Shown here: positions 54,884 through 63,475 of the stretch, piece after piece | How the letters are laid out: the number at the start of each line of letters is the position of its first letter | Position numbering within the stretch: the stretch's first letter is position 1 | DNA from: an uncultured Alphaproteobacteria bacterium | GTDB taxonomy: Bacteria > Pseudomonadota > Alphaproteobacteria > HIMB59 | Assembly: GCA_902524245.1 (NCBI GenBank) | Contig: CABZCN010000006.1 | Location: 1 to 64,000 of the forward strand | DNA: 64,000 nucleotides | Reading direction: 5' to 3' | The notes under the pieces: model-generated | Seen by the model: the letters and a program-made list of their open reading frames with translations, nothing else | Databases searched by the model: none | What the model was told of the DNA's origin: nothing | Translations under genes and position numbers: made by a program

Positions 54884-55805
54884 AATGGTCAAATTTTTTT
54901 ACTTTACCAAGATTAAAATTTTTTAGATTTACACCCTTACCTTTTTCTACACTTCCAATACAAATAATCTTAATACCCCTTTCAATTAAAAGTTTTTTTT
55001 TATTTAAATATAATAAGTTTTTAGGTGAGGTAAAAACTGGAACATACTCTTCCCCACTGGATAAAATAAGTGAAATATATTTTTCTTCTTTAAAGAACTT
55101 ATAAAGCTTAGAATTAACAGAGTTGAGATTATTTAATTTAATTTTTTTTTTGGATTTCAAAGAAATAGTTTCTAAAGTTGATAAAAGACTATCTGATAAA
55201 TCCATACAACTTGTAATATTTAGATGCCTAAATATATCCTGATAAATATACATTTTAGGTTTTAAAAATTGTTTTACTGATAATTTTTTTAAATTATTAG
55301 GTAATTTAAACTTACTATATAAACTTAAGTATCCTAGTTTTGAATATCCAATACCTGAAAATGTATAAATTTTATCATCAATCTTAGCTTTAGATCTCTT
55401 TATTATTTTAGTATTATTAATTTTATCACTAATAATTGTTAAAGATAAAAATATTTTCTCAGAAGAAGTGGTATCTCCACCTATTATCTTGACCTTATTT
55501 CTAAGACATATTCTGTGAAAATTAGTGATGATTTGTTGCACAAACTTATAGTTTTTTTTTGGGAAACTAATATTTAGTAAAACATATTTAGATACGCCAC
55601 CTGAGGATTGAATATCACTATAATTTGAAAGAAAAAGTCTGTGTGCTATATTTTGAGGAGTAAAATGCTTTAAATCAAAATGCTTATTTTCAACTAAAGT
55701 ATCAGAAGAGATTAATTGTTTTGTTGTGTTTATATAAGCACAATCATCACCTATTTTCTTATAATTCTTTTCAAAATAATTAATAATTTTTTGCTCATAT
55801 GACAT
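54861..55805 (-). CDS. thiL: thiamine-monophosphate kinase
   Basis: Makes thiamine pyrophosphate from thiamine monophosphate. The 314-residue protein of the AIR-synthase/HypE fold has GDDCAYI near 18-24, SDTLVENKHFDLKHFTPQNIAHRLFLSNYSDI near 34-65 (metal- and substrate-binding), GGDTTSS near 119-125 and MDLSDSLLST near 206-215, matching ThiL. SelD and PurM share the fold, but the DTLVExxHF motif is ThiL. It is notably Lys- and Ile-rich. It is convergent with mnmH. Confidence 0.9.
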   Translation of the reverse strand: MSYEQKIINYFEKNYKKIGDDCAYINTTKQLISSDTLVENKHFDLKHFTPQNIAHRLFLSNYSDIQSSGGVSKYVLLNISFPKKNYKFVQQIITNFHRICLRNKVKIIGGDTTSSEKIFLSLTIISDKINNTKIIKRSKAKIDDKIYTFSGIGYSKLGYLSLYSKFKLPNNLKKLSVKQFLKPKMYIYQDIFRHLNITSCMDLSDSLLSTLETISLKSKKKIKLNNLNSVNSKLYKFFKEEKYISLILSSGEEYVPVFTSPKNLLYLNKKKLLIERGIKIICIGSVEKGKGVNLKNFNLGKVKKFDHFKNNYSL

Positions 55806-55846
55806 TAAGTAAATATAATTGAATATGAATTCAAAAACAGAGATAT

Positions 55847-57034
55847 TTAATTAATTTTTTTTCTTACCAAAGGAAATGAGTCTCTTTTTTTAGTTAAAAC
55901 TAGTTGGAAAATCACATTATCACCTTTAGTAAATGATAATTCACTTAAATTTAAATAAGCTTCCCACATCCTTATAAATCTATCATCATATAATTTAAGA
56001 ACTTCTTTTTCTTCTTTTTTAAAATTTTTAAACCAATGAGAAAGTGTTTTAGCATAATGTAATCTAAGAACCTCTATATCTGAGATTATAAGACCAGATT
56101 TTTCTACAGCTGGCATTATCTCAGACAAAGATGGTATATAGCCACCAGGAAAAATATATTTTCTAATAAAAGCAGGAGTCATTTTCGGAACTCTAATATT
56201 GCCGATTGTATGTACTACCGCTATGCCATCATCAGATAATAAATTATATATTTTTTTAAAATATGTTTTGTAAAAAGGTTTTCCTACATGCTCAAACATT
56301 CCAACAGAAACTATTTTTGTATAAGAATTCTCTTCATCTCTATAATCTTGTAAAGAATAAGATAAATTTTCTTTTTTATCTGACTTTTTAAGTTGGTCAT
56401 TACAGTATTTAATTTGCTCTTCAGATAATGAAACACCCTTTACTTTACAGTCATGATTATATGCAAAATGTCTACTAAGTGATCCCCAACCACAACCTAT
56501 GTCTAAAACTCTATCATTGGAATTTAATAATAATTTGTCAGCTAATCTGCTCATTTTATTAGTTTGAGCTTGTGTTAATGAGTCGTTTTCATTTTCAAAG
56601 TATGCGCATGAATATTGCCTAGTTTCATCCAAAAATAAGTCATACAACCTATCAGATAAGTCGTAATGACTTGCGACATTACTTTTTGAACTCTTAATGA
56701 AATTTAACTGAAATAGTGGATTAATGATTAAAATAATTCTGAATATTAGCGTATTTGATATTTTTTCAAGGTATTTATTATAATTTTCAATAAGTAATTC
56801 AGAAAACTCATAAAAAGTCGAATTGCTTAACTCGTAATCCTTATCCATATATCCTTCTGTAAGCACGAGAGAAGGTGCATAAAAAATTTTATTTAAAAAT
56901 TTCTTATTATTGATCTGTAAAATTAACGGATCTGTGCCGTTGTCAATAAGATGGTCATTTCCCTCTAATTTTATAATAACAGATCTTGTTTTGATTAAGT
57001 GTTTAATTAAAAATTTGAGTACCCTAAAAGACAT
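55847..57034 (-). CDS. cfa: cyclopropane-fatty-acyl-phospholipid synthase family methyltransferase
   Basis: A SAM-dependent methyltransferase of 395 residues adding a methylene bridge to unsaturated phospholipid acyl chains at the inner membrane. The SAM site is VLDIGCGWGSLSRHFA near 175-190, followed by VKGVSLSEEQIKYC and MFEHVGKPFYKTYFKKI (active-site residues). It is full length with an N-terminal lipid-binding domain. The gene has its own promoter region, 125 bp away from the divergent nadE. Confidence 0.9.
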   Translation of the reverse strand: MSFRVLKFLIKHLIKTRSVIIKLEGNDHLIDNGTDPLILQINNKKFLNKIFYAPSLVLTEGYMDKDYELSNSTFYEFSELLIENYNKYLEKISNTLIFRIILIINPLFQLNFIKSSKSNVASHYDLSDRLYDLFLDETRQYSCAYFENENDSLTQAQTNKMSRLADKLLLNSNDRVLDIGCGWGSLSRHFAYNHDCKVKGVSLSEEQIKYCNDQLKKSDKKENLSYSLQDYRDEENSYTKIVSVGMFEHVGKPFYKTYFKKIYNLLSDDGIAVVHTIGNIRVPKMTPAFIRKYIFPGGYIPSLSEIMPAVEKSGLIISDIEVLRLHYAKTLSHWFKNFKKEEKEVLKLYDDRFIRMWEAYLNLSELSFTKGDNVIFQLVLTKKRDSFPLVRKKIN

Positions 57035-57107
57035 AATTTTCTTATAAATATCTATATATACAAAATTTATAAAATTTTATCATATATTGATTGATAAAAT
57101 GAATTAA

Positions 57108-57139
57108 AATATCAATTAAATAGTTGAACTTTTGATATT
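57108..57139. promoter_or_regulatory. inverted repeat in the cfa/nadE divergent promoter region
   Basis: AATATCAA (57108-57115) and TTGATATT (57132-57139) form an 8-bp inverted repeat with a 16-base spacer, 20 bases before the nadE start. It could be an operator or chance in AT-rich DNA. Confidence 0.25.
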
Positions 57140-57159
57140 AAGCTAACGTAATACAAAAT

Positions 57160-57891
57160 ATGCATACCAAAGAAAAAATAGAATTTATATCAAATTGGAT
57201 AAAAGATTACGCACATTCAAATAATGTTGAAGCGTTAGTTATTGGTATTTCAGGAGGCATTGACTCTGCTGTTACAAGTACTTTGTCAGCAAAAACAGGC
57301 TTAAAAACTTTTGTTGCGAACATGCCAATACTTGATCACAAAACAACTAATGAAAGAGGTATAAATCACATAGACTGGTTAAAAAAGAATTTTAGTAATG
57401 TAACGGACTTTAAAATAGACCTCTCTCTTGTATTTGAAAGTTTTAAGTCAGCTCTTGATAAAAATGACTCAGAACACGGTTATGCAAATTCACAGGCTCG
57501 ATTAAGGATGATGACTTTGTATCAAATAGCAGCTAGCAATAACGGAATCGTTGTTGGTACAGGAAATAAAGTTGAAGACTTTGGAATTGGTTTTTATACA
57601 AAATACGGCGATGGAGGAGTTGATATTTCTCCAATCGCAGATTGTCTCAAAACAGAAGTATGGGATATGGGGAAGGTATTAAATATAAACCAAGACATAA
57701 TAGATGCAGCCCCAACAGATGGTTTATGGACTGATGGAAGATCTGATGAAGATCAAGTTGGTTTAAGTTACACTGAAATTGAAGAGGCAATGCTTAATGA
57801 GAAATCATCAAATAGACAAAAGTATCTTGAGATTAGAAAAAATAACGTTCATAAAATGAACCCAATTCCAGTTTGTATTATACCTAAATAA
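57160..57891 (+). CDS. nadE: NH3-dependent NAD(+) synthetase
   Basis: Amidates nicotinic-acid adenine dinucleotide to NAD(+). The 243-residue protein is the short form without a glutaminase domain. The PP-loop SGGIDSAVT is near 31-39; NSQARLRMMTLYQIAA near 109-124 and GTGNKVEDFGIGFYTKYGDGGVDISPI near 133-160 bind deamido-NAD and ATP. It is probably monocistronic with the ABC importer genes following after 56 bases. Confidence 0.94.
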   Translation: MHTKEKIEFISNWIKDYAHSNNVEALVIGISGGIDSAVTSTLSAKTGLKTFVANMPILDHKTTNERGINHIDWLKKNFSNVTDFKIDLSLVFESFKSALDKNDSEHGYANSQARLRMMTLYQIAASNNGIVVGTGNKVEDFGIGFYTKYGDGGVDISPIADCLKTEVWDMGKVLNINQDIIDAAPTDGLWTDGRSDEDQVGLSYTEIEEAMLNEKSSNRQKYLEIRKNNVHKMNPIPVCIIPK

Positions 57892-57947
57892 ATAAATTTT
57901 ATTTTAAATTTTTGAGTAAAATTAGTAGTCTGATATAAATACTAACT

Positions 57948-59069
57948 TTGAAAATAATAACTTTAATAATCTTTCTTTTTTTAACTAATAATGCATCTTC
58001 CATTGAAGTTAATTTTCATGCTTGGGGAGGATCAAATAATATCAATGACTACATAGGTAATTTAAGAGAGGATCTTGTCGACTATGGTATTGATTTAAAA
58101 CACACAAAAATAAGTGACACTGAGTCTAGTGTAAATTTAATTTTATCAGAAAGTATTAATAAAAAAAGTAAAGTTGACTTGATTTGGATAAATGGAGAAA
58201 ATTTTCAAAAATTAAAACTCAATAATTTACTATATGGACCTATTAATGACCTTAATAATTTAAAATTTATAAATCTAGAAGATGAAACACTCATAAATGA
58301 TTTTGGTATACCGACAGAAAATTATGAAATTCCTTGGGGGAGATCTCAATTTGTGTTTTTATATGATAAAGAACTTCTTGAAAGTCCACCAAAAGATATA
58401 TTTGAACTAAAGAAATTTATTATTATGAATCCTGGTCGTTTTACTTATCCAAAATTACCAAACTTTCATGGTACAACGTTTTTAAAACAAATTTTGTACG
58501 AATTAGGTCATTATAACTTGATGACTAATAAGTTTAACTTAGAGAATGATGATCATAAAAATGCAATTAAAGAATTATTGAATTTTGTGAATGAAATTAA
58601 TCCATATTTATGGAGTAAGGGCAAAAGATATCCAAAAAATAATATGGAAATGATGAAAATGCTTGCAAATAGAGAGATCTTTATATCTCTATCGTTTAAT
58701 CCTAATGAAGCGAGCGCTCAAATAATCAATGGTAACTTAAGGGAAAACACTGGTACGTTTATATTCAATAATGGAACTATTGCTAATACTCATTATCTAG
58801 CAATTCCAAAATATTCAAATAATATTGAAGGGAGTTTGATAGTTATTAATGAACTTTTAAATCCAAAATATCAGGCTCTAAAAATGAATCCACATATTTG
58901 GGGTGATCCAACAGTATTAGATTTAAAAAAATTAAATAGTGATCAACTAAGTCTATTTAAATTTGATTATCAAAATAATAATTTAGATAATAACGTAAAA
59001 AAAATGTTGGAACCTCATATTTCATGGACAGAAGTTATTGAAAAATATTGGATTGAAAACTTTAATTAA
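57948..59069 (+). CDS. ynjB: ABC importer solute-binding protein (YnjB-like)
   Basis: A 373-residue periplasmic binding protein with a signal peptide (about 1-18: LIIFLFLTNNASS). It matches YnjB of the YnjBCD system: NFHAWGGSNNINDYI near 22-36, DLIWINGENFQKLK near 81-94 and ENYEIPWGRSQFVFLYD near 124-140. The substrate of YnjBCD is not established; it belongs to the sulfate/thiamine/iron binding-protein cluster. The start is TTG 57948. It overlaps the permease gene by up to 32 bases. Confidence 0.85.
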   Translation: MKIITLIIFLFLTNNASSIEVNFHAWGGSNNINDYIGNLREDLVDYGIDLKHTKISDTESSVNLILSESINKKSKVDLIWINGENFQKLKLNNLLYGPINDLNNLKFINLEDETLINDFGIPTENYEIPWGRSQFVFLYDKELLESPPKDIFELKKFIIMNPGRFTYPKLPNFHGTTFLKQILYELGHYNLMTNKFNLENDDHKNAIKELLNFVNEINPYLWSKGKRYPKNNMEMMKMLANREIFISLSFNPNEASAQIINGNLRENTGTFIFNNGTIANTHYLAIPKYSNNIEGSLIVINELLNPKYQALKMNPHIWGDPTVLDLKKLNSDQLSLFKFDYQNNNLDNNVKKMLEPHISWTEVIEKYWIENFN

Positions 59070-60648
59070 CTCTATTTTAATTTTAATAATTGTCACGATA
59101 CTTTGTGTAATACTTAATTTTATTAGTAAAATATTTTTTATAGAAACTTTATTTGAGATACCAAACCTATTTTATCAATACAAAAACTCAATAAAATTAA
59201 CTTTTATTTTAAATACTAGTGTTATTTTACTTACAATAATCTTAGGTTTCCTAATATCTATTTATTTTTTTGTAAATAAAAAAGACACAATACTTAAATA
59301 TTTTATTCCATATCCACATATTTCATTTGCGATTGGTATTTTATTTTTTTTTTCAACAAGCGGTTTATTAAATAGATTTTTGAATTTTTATAATAAATCT
59401 GAAATACCACTAATTGATTATATGAGCAACAATGAGTATTCAATCCTATATATAATAAGCTTAACAATGAGAGAGCTACCATTTTTTATATTAGTTAGTA
59501 TTATGATTTTAAATAAAATAAATTTTCTTTTTTTACAAAAACACTCGGAAAATCTTAAACTTAAAAAGTTTAATTTTTATTTATCGGTTATTTTCCCCTT
59601 ATGGATAAAAAGAATGCTTTTACCAATATTAATTATAATATCTTTCTCTTATAGTAATTATGAATATAGCTTCATATTAGGTACACAATTTCCTGAATTA
59701 CTTAATCAAGAACTAGTAAATATATGGAAAAATGAATTTCATTATAATACACATAATTACAATGTATTAAGTTTGTTCATCACAATCTGTTTTATTTTTA
59801 CCTATTTATTTATTTATTTGATATTTCAAATAAATAGATACTTGTCTATTCATAATGTTTATAGAAAATTAAACATAAATTTAATACTAATTGGAAAATA
59901 TTTATATTTATTTTTGATATTTATTTTTGTTTCTAACTTTATAGTTTTATTAATAAATTCATTAAGCACAAATTGGTTTTTTCCAAATATAATTCCAAGT
60001 GGTTTTACAATTAATAATTTTTTAGAAATATTTGATAATAATTTAAACTTAATTATTAATTCAATAATAATAAGTATTTTTTTATCAATACTATCAATTA
60101 TTATATTTTTAAGTTATTTTCAATTAAAAATAAAATTAACAAGTAATTATTTAGAATATGTTTTATTTATTAGTGTTTTACTGATTTTAATTATTCCACA
60201 AAATATATTTTTAATTAACTTGAATATTATTTTTAATTATTTACCAATAGATAGTGAATTATTCTTTTATTTATTTAGTCTAATAATCTTCATTTTTCCT
60301 TATACATATTTTATGTTGAAAGAAAAATTCTCATCAGAATTATATAAAAGTTTATATTTACAAAAGGAAAATCTAAAACTATCTAATTATAAATTTTTAA
60401 GGAATATAATTTACCCTATTTATAAGGATACAATTATATTTATTACTCTTATTGGATTTAGTGTTTGTTATTACCAATTTTTGCAAAGTATATTTATTGG
60501 TAGTGGTAACCAACGTCTATTTAACAATGAGGTAATGGTGTTATTTTCTGGAGAGTCAGCTCAATTGTCCTCAGCAGCAGCAATTATTAATTTACTACCA
60601 TGCTTGGTGCTGTTTAAATATTTTAAATTTAACAATGTTAAAGTGTAA
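59038..60648 (+). CDS. ynjC: ABC importer permease, two fused halves (YnjC-like)
   Basis: A 536-residue inner-membrane protein with about twelve helices in two halves of the binding-protein-dependent permease type. The EAA-like loop motif is weak in both halves because of the Lys/Asn/Ile-rich composition. TTG 59038 and TTG 59053 are both plausible starts, each overlapping ynjB. The fused two-halves arrangement fits YnjC, and position between YnjB- and YnjD-like genes settles the assignment. It overlaps ynjD by 14 bases. Confidence 0.83.
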   Translation: MKNIGLKTLINSILILIIVTILCVILNFISKIFFIETLFEIPNLFYQYKNSIKLTFILNTSVILLTIILGFLISIYFFVNKKDTILKYFIPYPHISFAIGILFFFSTSGLLNRFLNFYNKSEIPLIDYMSNNEYSILYIISLTMRELPFFILVSIMILNKINFLFLQKHSENLKLKKFNFYLSVIFPLWIKRMLLPILIIISFSYSNYEYSFILGTQFPELLNQELVNIWKNEFHYNTHNYNVLSLFITICFIFTYLFIYLIFQINRYLSIHNVYRKLNINLILIGKYLYLFLIFIFVSNFIVLLINSLSTNWFFPNIIPSGFTINNFLEIFDNNLNLIINSIIISIFLSILSIIIFLSYFQLKIKLTSNYLEYVLFISVLLILIIPQNIFLINLNIIFNYLPIDSELFFYLFSLIIFIFPYTYFMLKEKFSSELYKSLYLQKENLKLSNYKFLRNIIYPIYKDTIIFITLIGFSVCYYQFLQSIFIGSGNQRLFNNEVMVLFSGESAQLSSAAAIINLLPCLVLFKYFKFNNVKV

Positions 60649-61237
60649 AAATATAAACATTAGTTTAAAAACAAAAAAATTAATAAGTAATTTTAATATT
60701 TCTATTTATCATAATGAAATTTGGACTTTAATGGCTCCTAGTGGATCAGGTAAAAGTACTCTCTTAAAATATATTTTAGGAAATAAAGAGTCAGATTTTT
60801 CTTATAATGGAGATATATACGTTAATGAAACAAAAATAAACAGAAGATCAATTACTGAAAGAGATATATCAATGATATTTCAAAATGACCTTTTATTTCC
60901 GCATATGACAATTATTCAAAATCTTAATTTTGTCAATAAATCGAGTAATTTAAAAGCTATTGATTTGTTAAAAGAAAACAAATTAGATCATATTGCTAAT
61001 TCTATGCCTGACAAAATATCTGGTGGTGAAAAAAGTAGAGTCCTATTGATAAGAGTTTTGTTATTAGAAACAAGTGTTATTTTATTAGATGAACCATTTA
61101 ATGGAATAGATACAGAAACAAAATTTAAAACTAAAGATTTTTTTAATAAAAATTTATTAAAATTTAACAAAATAACACTTATGGTAACTCACAATAAAGA
61201 TGATGTTATCGATAATAAAAAAATACTAAATCTATAA
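60635..61237 (+). CDS. ynjD: ABC importer ATPase (YnjD-like)
   Basis: A 200-residue ATP-binding subunit. Walker A is APSGSGKST (34-42), the Q loop MIFQNDLLFPHMTI is near 89-102, the signature ISGGEKSRV is near 129-137 and Walker B ILLDEPFNGID near 150-160, followed by the His switch in VTHNKDD. It is short, with no C-terminal regulatory domain. It completes the importer operon and overlaps the convergent aroQ by six bases. Confidence 0.9.
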   Translation: MLKCKNINISLKTKKLISNFNISIYHNEIWTLMAPSGSGKSTLLKYILGNKESDFSYNGDIYVNETKINRRSITERDISMIFQNDLLFPHMTIIQNLNFVNKSSNLKAIDLLKENKLDHIANSMPDKISGGEKSRVLLIRVLLLETSVILLDEPFNGIDTETKFKTKDFFNKNLLKFNKITLMVTHNKDDVIDNKKILNL

Positions 61238-61663
61238 ACTAACTATGTGCCTTAAGGCATAAATATAACCATTTTTGCCCATTCCTAAAATCGAACTATG
61301 GCAGGCATGAGCAATGATTGATTTTTGTCTAAAATCCTCTCTAGAATATATATTAGAAATATGTACCTCAATCTTTGGTATTTTTTTAATCTCTAGTGAG
61401 TCGTGAAGAGCAACAGAGGTATGAGTAAAACCACCGGGGTTAATTATTATTCCATTATAACTATCATCCAAATCATTAATTTTATTTATTAACTCTCCTT
61501 CAACATTATTTTGAAAAAATTCAACAATACAGTCTAACTTAGTAGCCTCTTTAGAAATTTCTTCCTCTAGGTCTTTTAATGTAAAATCGCCGTAAATATT
61601 TTCTTTTCTTTTTCCGAGCATTTCAAGATTTGGACCGTTTATTACTAAAATTTTTTTACTCAT
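61232..61663 (-). CDS. aroQ: type II 3-dehydroquinate dehydratase
   Basis: Third step of the shikimate pathway. The 143-residue protein has NGPNLEMLGKR near 8-18, IYGDFTL near 23-29 (catalytic Tyr), NPGGFTHTSVALHDSL near 75-90 and EVHISNIYSREDFR near 98-111 with the catalytic His. All active-site residues of the dodecameric type II enzyme are present. It is convergent with ynjD and 125 bp from the small gene downstream on the other strand. Confidence 0.95.
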   Translation of the reverse strand: MSKKILVINGPNLEMLGKRKENIYGDFTLKDLEEEISKEATKLDCIVEFFQNNVEGELINKINDLDDSYNGIIINPGGFTHTSVALHDSLEIKKIPKIEVHISNIYSREDFRQKSIIAHACHSSILGMGKNGYIYALRHIVSL

Positions 61664-61776
61664 AACTATTGTTCTTATATCAAAGATTTTTGCATTCCCA
61701 ATGGGTATAATTTTAAATATTTCTCTATTTTTTTGGTTAAAATCACTATATTTATGATATTTAGTTAATATTTAAT

Positions 61777-61783
61777 AGGAGGT
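61777..61783 (+). promoter_or_regulatory. strong ribosome binding site for the 61789 gene
   Basis: AGGAGGT lies five bases before ATG 61789, the nearest to a perfect anti-Shine-Dalgarno match that I see in this window. The small protein it serves may be abundant. Confidence 0.72.
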
Positions 61784-61788
61784 TAGTT

Positions 61789-62001
61789 ATGAGAAAATTC
61801 ATTATTGATATGACTATGTCATATGACTTTCAGGTAACTATTGAAGCTGAGTCTGAGGAAGCAGCTAAAGCAAAGTTTACAAATACACCATTAGAGCAAC
61901 TTGGTAGCTATAAATTTGGCTCATTTTATAAGACATTTAGAGGTATAAAATTAGATGAATTTGATCCAAGATTTTATAAGGACGAAGATAAAGTAAGATA
62001 A
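61789..62001 (+). CDS. conserved small protein upstream of bioY
   Basis: A 70-residue soluble protein with a beta strand (KFIIDMTMSYDFQVTIEAES), a helix (EEAAKAKF) and a later charged helix. The VTIEAESEEAAKAKF pattern recalls the small DpnD/PcfM-like fold, but I would not name it on this basis. It has a near-perfect ribosome binding site and the bioY start follows after seven bases, so the two are probably one transcript. Function unknown. Confidence 0.6.
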   Translation: MRKFIIDMTMSYDFQVTIEAESEEAAKAKFTNTPLEQLGSYKFGSFYKTFRGIKLDEFDPRFYKDEDKVR

Positions 62002-62008
62002 GAATACG

Positions 62009-62563
62009 ATGAGTAGAACTATTACAGAAAATCTCTTTGGTACACACTTCTTTTCCAAGTATTACCTAACTATACTAGGAGTGATTTTACTGACTATATC
62101 TTCTAAAATTTCTATTCCCTTTTACCCTGTTCCAATGACATTACAAACTTTGGTGGTTTTCTTTATAGCTGCCTCAATGGGCATGATTGGGTTTTATTCA
62201 ACATTTATTTACGTGGTTTTAGGTGTGCTAGGACTACCTTTATTCGCTAATGGTGGAGGAATTGGCTACATTTTTTCTCCAACATTTGGTTTTTTATACG
62301 GAATGGTAATTTCTTCGTTCATGATTGCATATATTCTCAAATCTGAAGTAAACACAGGTTTGATCAAATTATCGGCTACTATTCTTGCTGGTGCATTTGT
62401 AATATTTTTATGTGGTATTACTCACCTTTCGTTTTTTGTAGGTATTGAACAAGCTATAAATCTTGGTTTATTACCATTTTTGTATAGTGAATTCCTAAAG
62501 ATTGTATTGGCTATAGCTATAATTTTTGGGTTGATTCAAAGAGTTAATCAAAAAAGTTCATAA
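62009..62563 (+). CDS. bioY: biotin transporter BioY
   Basis: The substrate-binding membrane component (S subunit) of an ECF-type biotin importer, 184 residues with six membrane helices. Seen: ISIPFYPVPMTLQTLVVFFIAA (P-VPxTLQT motif near 32-46), FLYGMVISS and LGLLPFLYSEFLKIVLA at the end. BioY works alone in some organisms or with the BioMN energising module, which is not seen here. The gene follows the 70-residue protein by seven bases and its end overlaps the convergent deacetylase gene by six. Confidence 0.94.
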   Translation: MSRTITENLFGTHFFSKYYLTILGVILLTISSKISIPFYPVPMTLQTLVVFFIAASMGMIGFYSTFIYVVLGVLGLPLFANGGGIGYIFSPTFGFLYGMVISSFMIAYILKSEVNTGLIKLSATILAGAFVIFLCGITHLSFFVGIEQAINLGLLPFLYSEFLKIVLAIAIIFGLIQRVNQKSS

Positions 62564-63466
62564 ATAAGTTTTACTTACAGTTTCAAATATTGAGAAGTGC
62601 CGAGATGCCAATTCTTGTCTATTCTTACTGTATCCTCCACCTATAACAGTACAAAGAGGTATTTTTTTTTCTTTGAAATACTCACATACAATTTCATCTC
62701 TTTTTTTTATACCATAATCAGTAAGGTTTAAATTACCAAGATCATCGTTAGAGTGCACGTCAACTCCTGCATCATAAAAAACAATATCTGGCTTAAAATT
62801 AGACTCAATTTGATCAAGTGTTTTTATGAGGATATTTATGTATTCAACATCATTTACTTCATCATCTATTGGTACATCTAAATTGCTATTTTTTTTGTCA
62901 AATGGAAAATTATTTTTACAATGAATTGAACATGTAAAAATATTATCAATATTTTCACAAATAGAAGCAGTTCCATCACCTTGATGAACATCTAAATCTA
63001 AAATTAAAATTTTTTTTACTTTTTTTTGATTAAGTAAAGATATTGATGCATAGGCTAAGTCATTAAATACACAAAAACCAGATCCACAATCTTTAAATGC
63101 ATGATGAGTCCCGCCTGCTAAATGACATGCAACACCATTACCTAATGCCAATTGAGAGGTTTGTAAGGTACCTTGTATAGCTAAAAAAGACCTCCTAGCA
63201 AGTCTCTTACTCCAAGGAAGATTTATTTTTCTCTCATCAGCCCTAGAAAGACTGCCTTGTTTAACATTTAAAACATATTCACTTTTATGGACACATTGAA
63301 CATCACTTATAGGTGCTTCTATACTTTTATGAATGATTAAATTTTTATAGATATCTGAGTCTTTAATGTGGTTATAAAGGTCAGAAAATTTTGTTCCAAC
63401 AAATCTATGTCCATCTGGTAATGGAATGTCATAATTATGATTATAAACGACATTAAGATTACGCAT
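62558..63466 (-). CDS. histone-deacetylase-family amidohydrolase
   Basis: A 302-residue zinc amidohydrolase of the arginase/deacetylase fold. Seen: GGTHHAFKDCGSGFCVFNDLAYA near 117-139 (His-His and Asp/Asn), ILDLDVHQGDGTA near 151-163 (zinc ligands Asp and His) and YDAGVDVHSNDDLG near 229-242. Bacterial members deacetylate polyamines or other acylated amines. It lies next to a NAD(P)-binding gene on the same strand; substrate unknown. Confidence 0.87.
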   Translation of the reverse strand: MRNLNVVYNHNYDIPLPDGHRFVGTKFSDLYNHIKDSDIYKNLIIHKSIEAPISDVQCVHKSEYVLNVKQGSLSRADERKINLPWSKRLARRSFLAIQGTLQTSQLALGNGVACHLAGGTHHAFKDCGSGFCVFNDLAYASISLLNQKKVKKILILDLDVHQGDGTASICENIDNIFTCSIHCKNNFPFDKKNSNLDVPIDDEVNDVEYINILIKTLDQIESNFKPDIVFYDAGVDVHSNDDLGNLNLTDYGIKKRDEIVCEYFKEKKIPLCTVIGGGYSKNRQELASRHFSIFETVSKTYL

Positions 63467-63475
63467 TATTAAGTA

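Noticed and set aside
57892-57947. TPP riboswitch before the ynjB-like gene
   Set aside because: The gap is only 56 bases and has none of the conserved TPP-aptamer sequence; it is too short for the structure.
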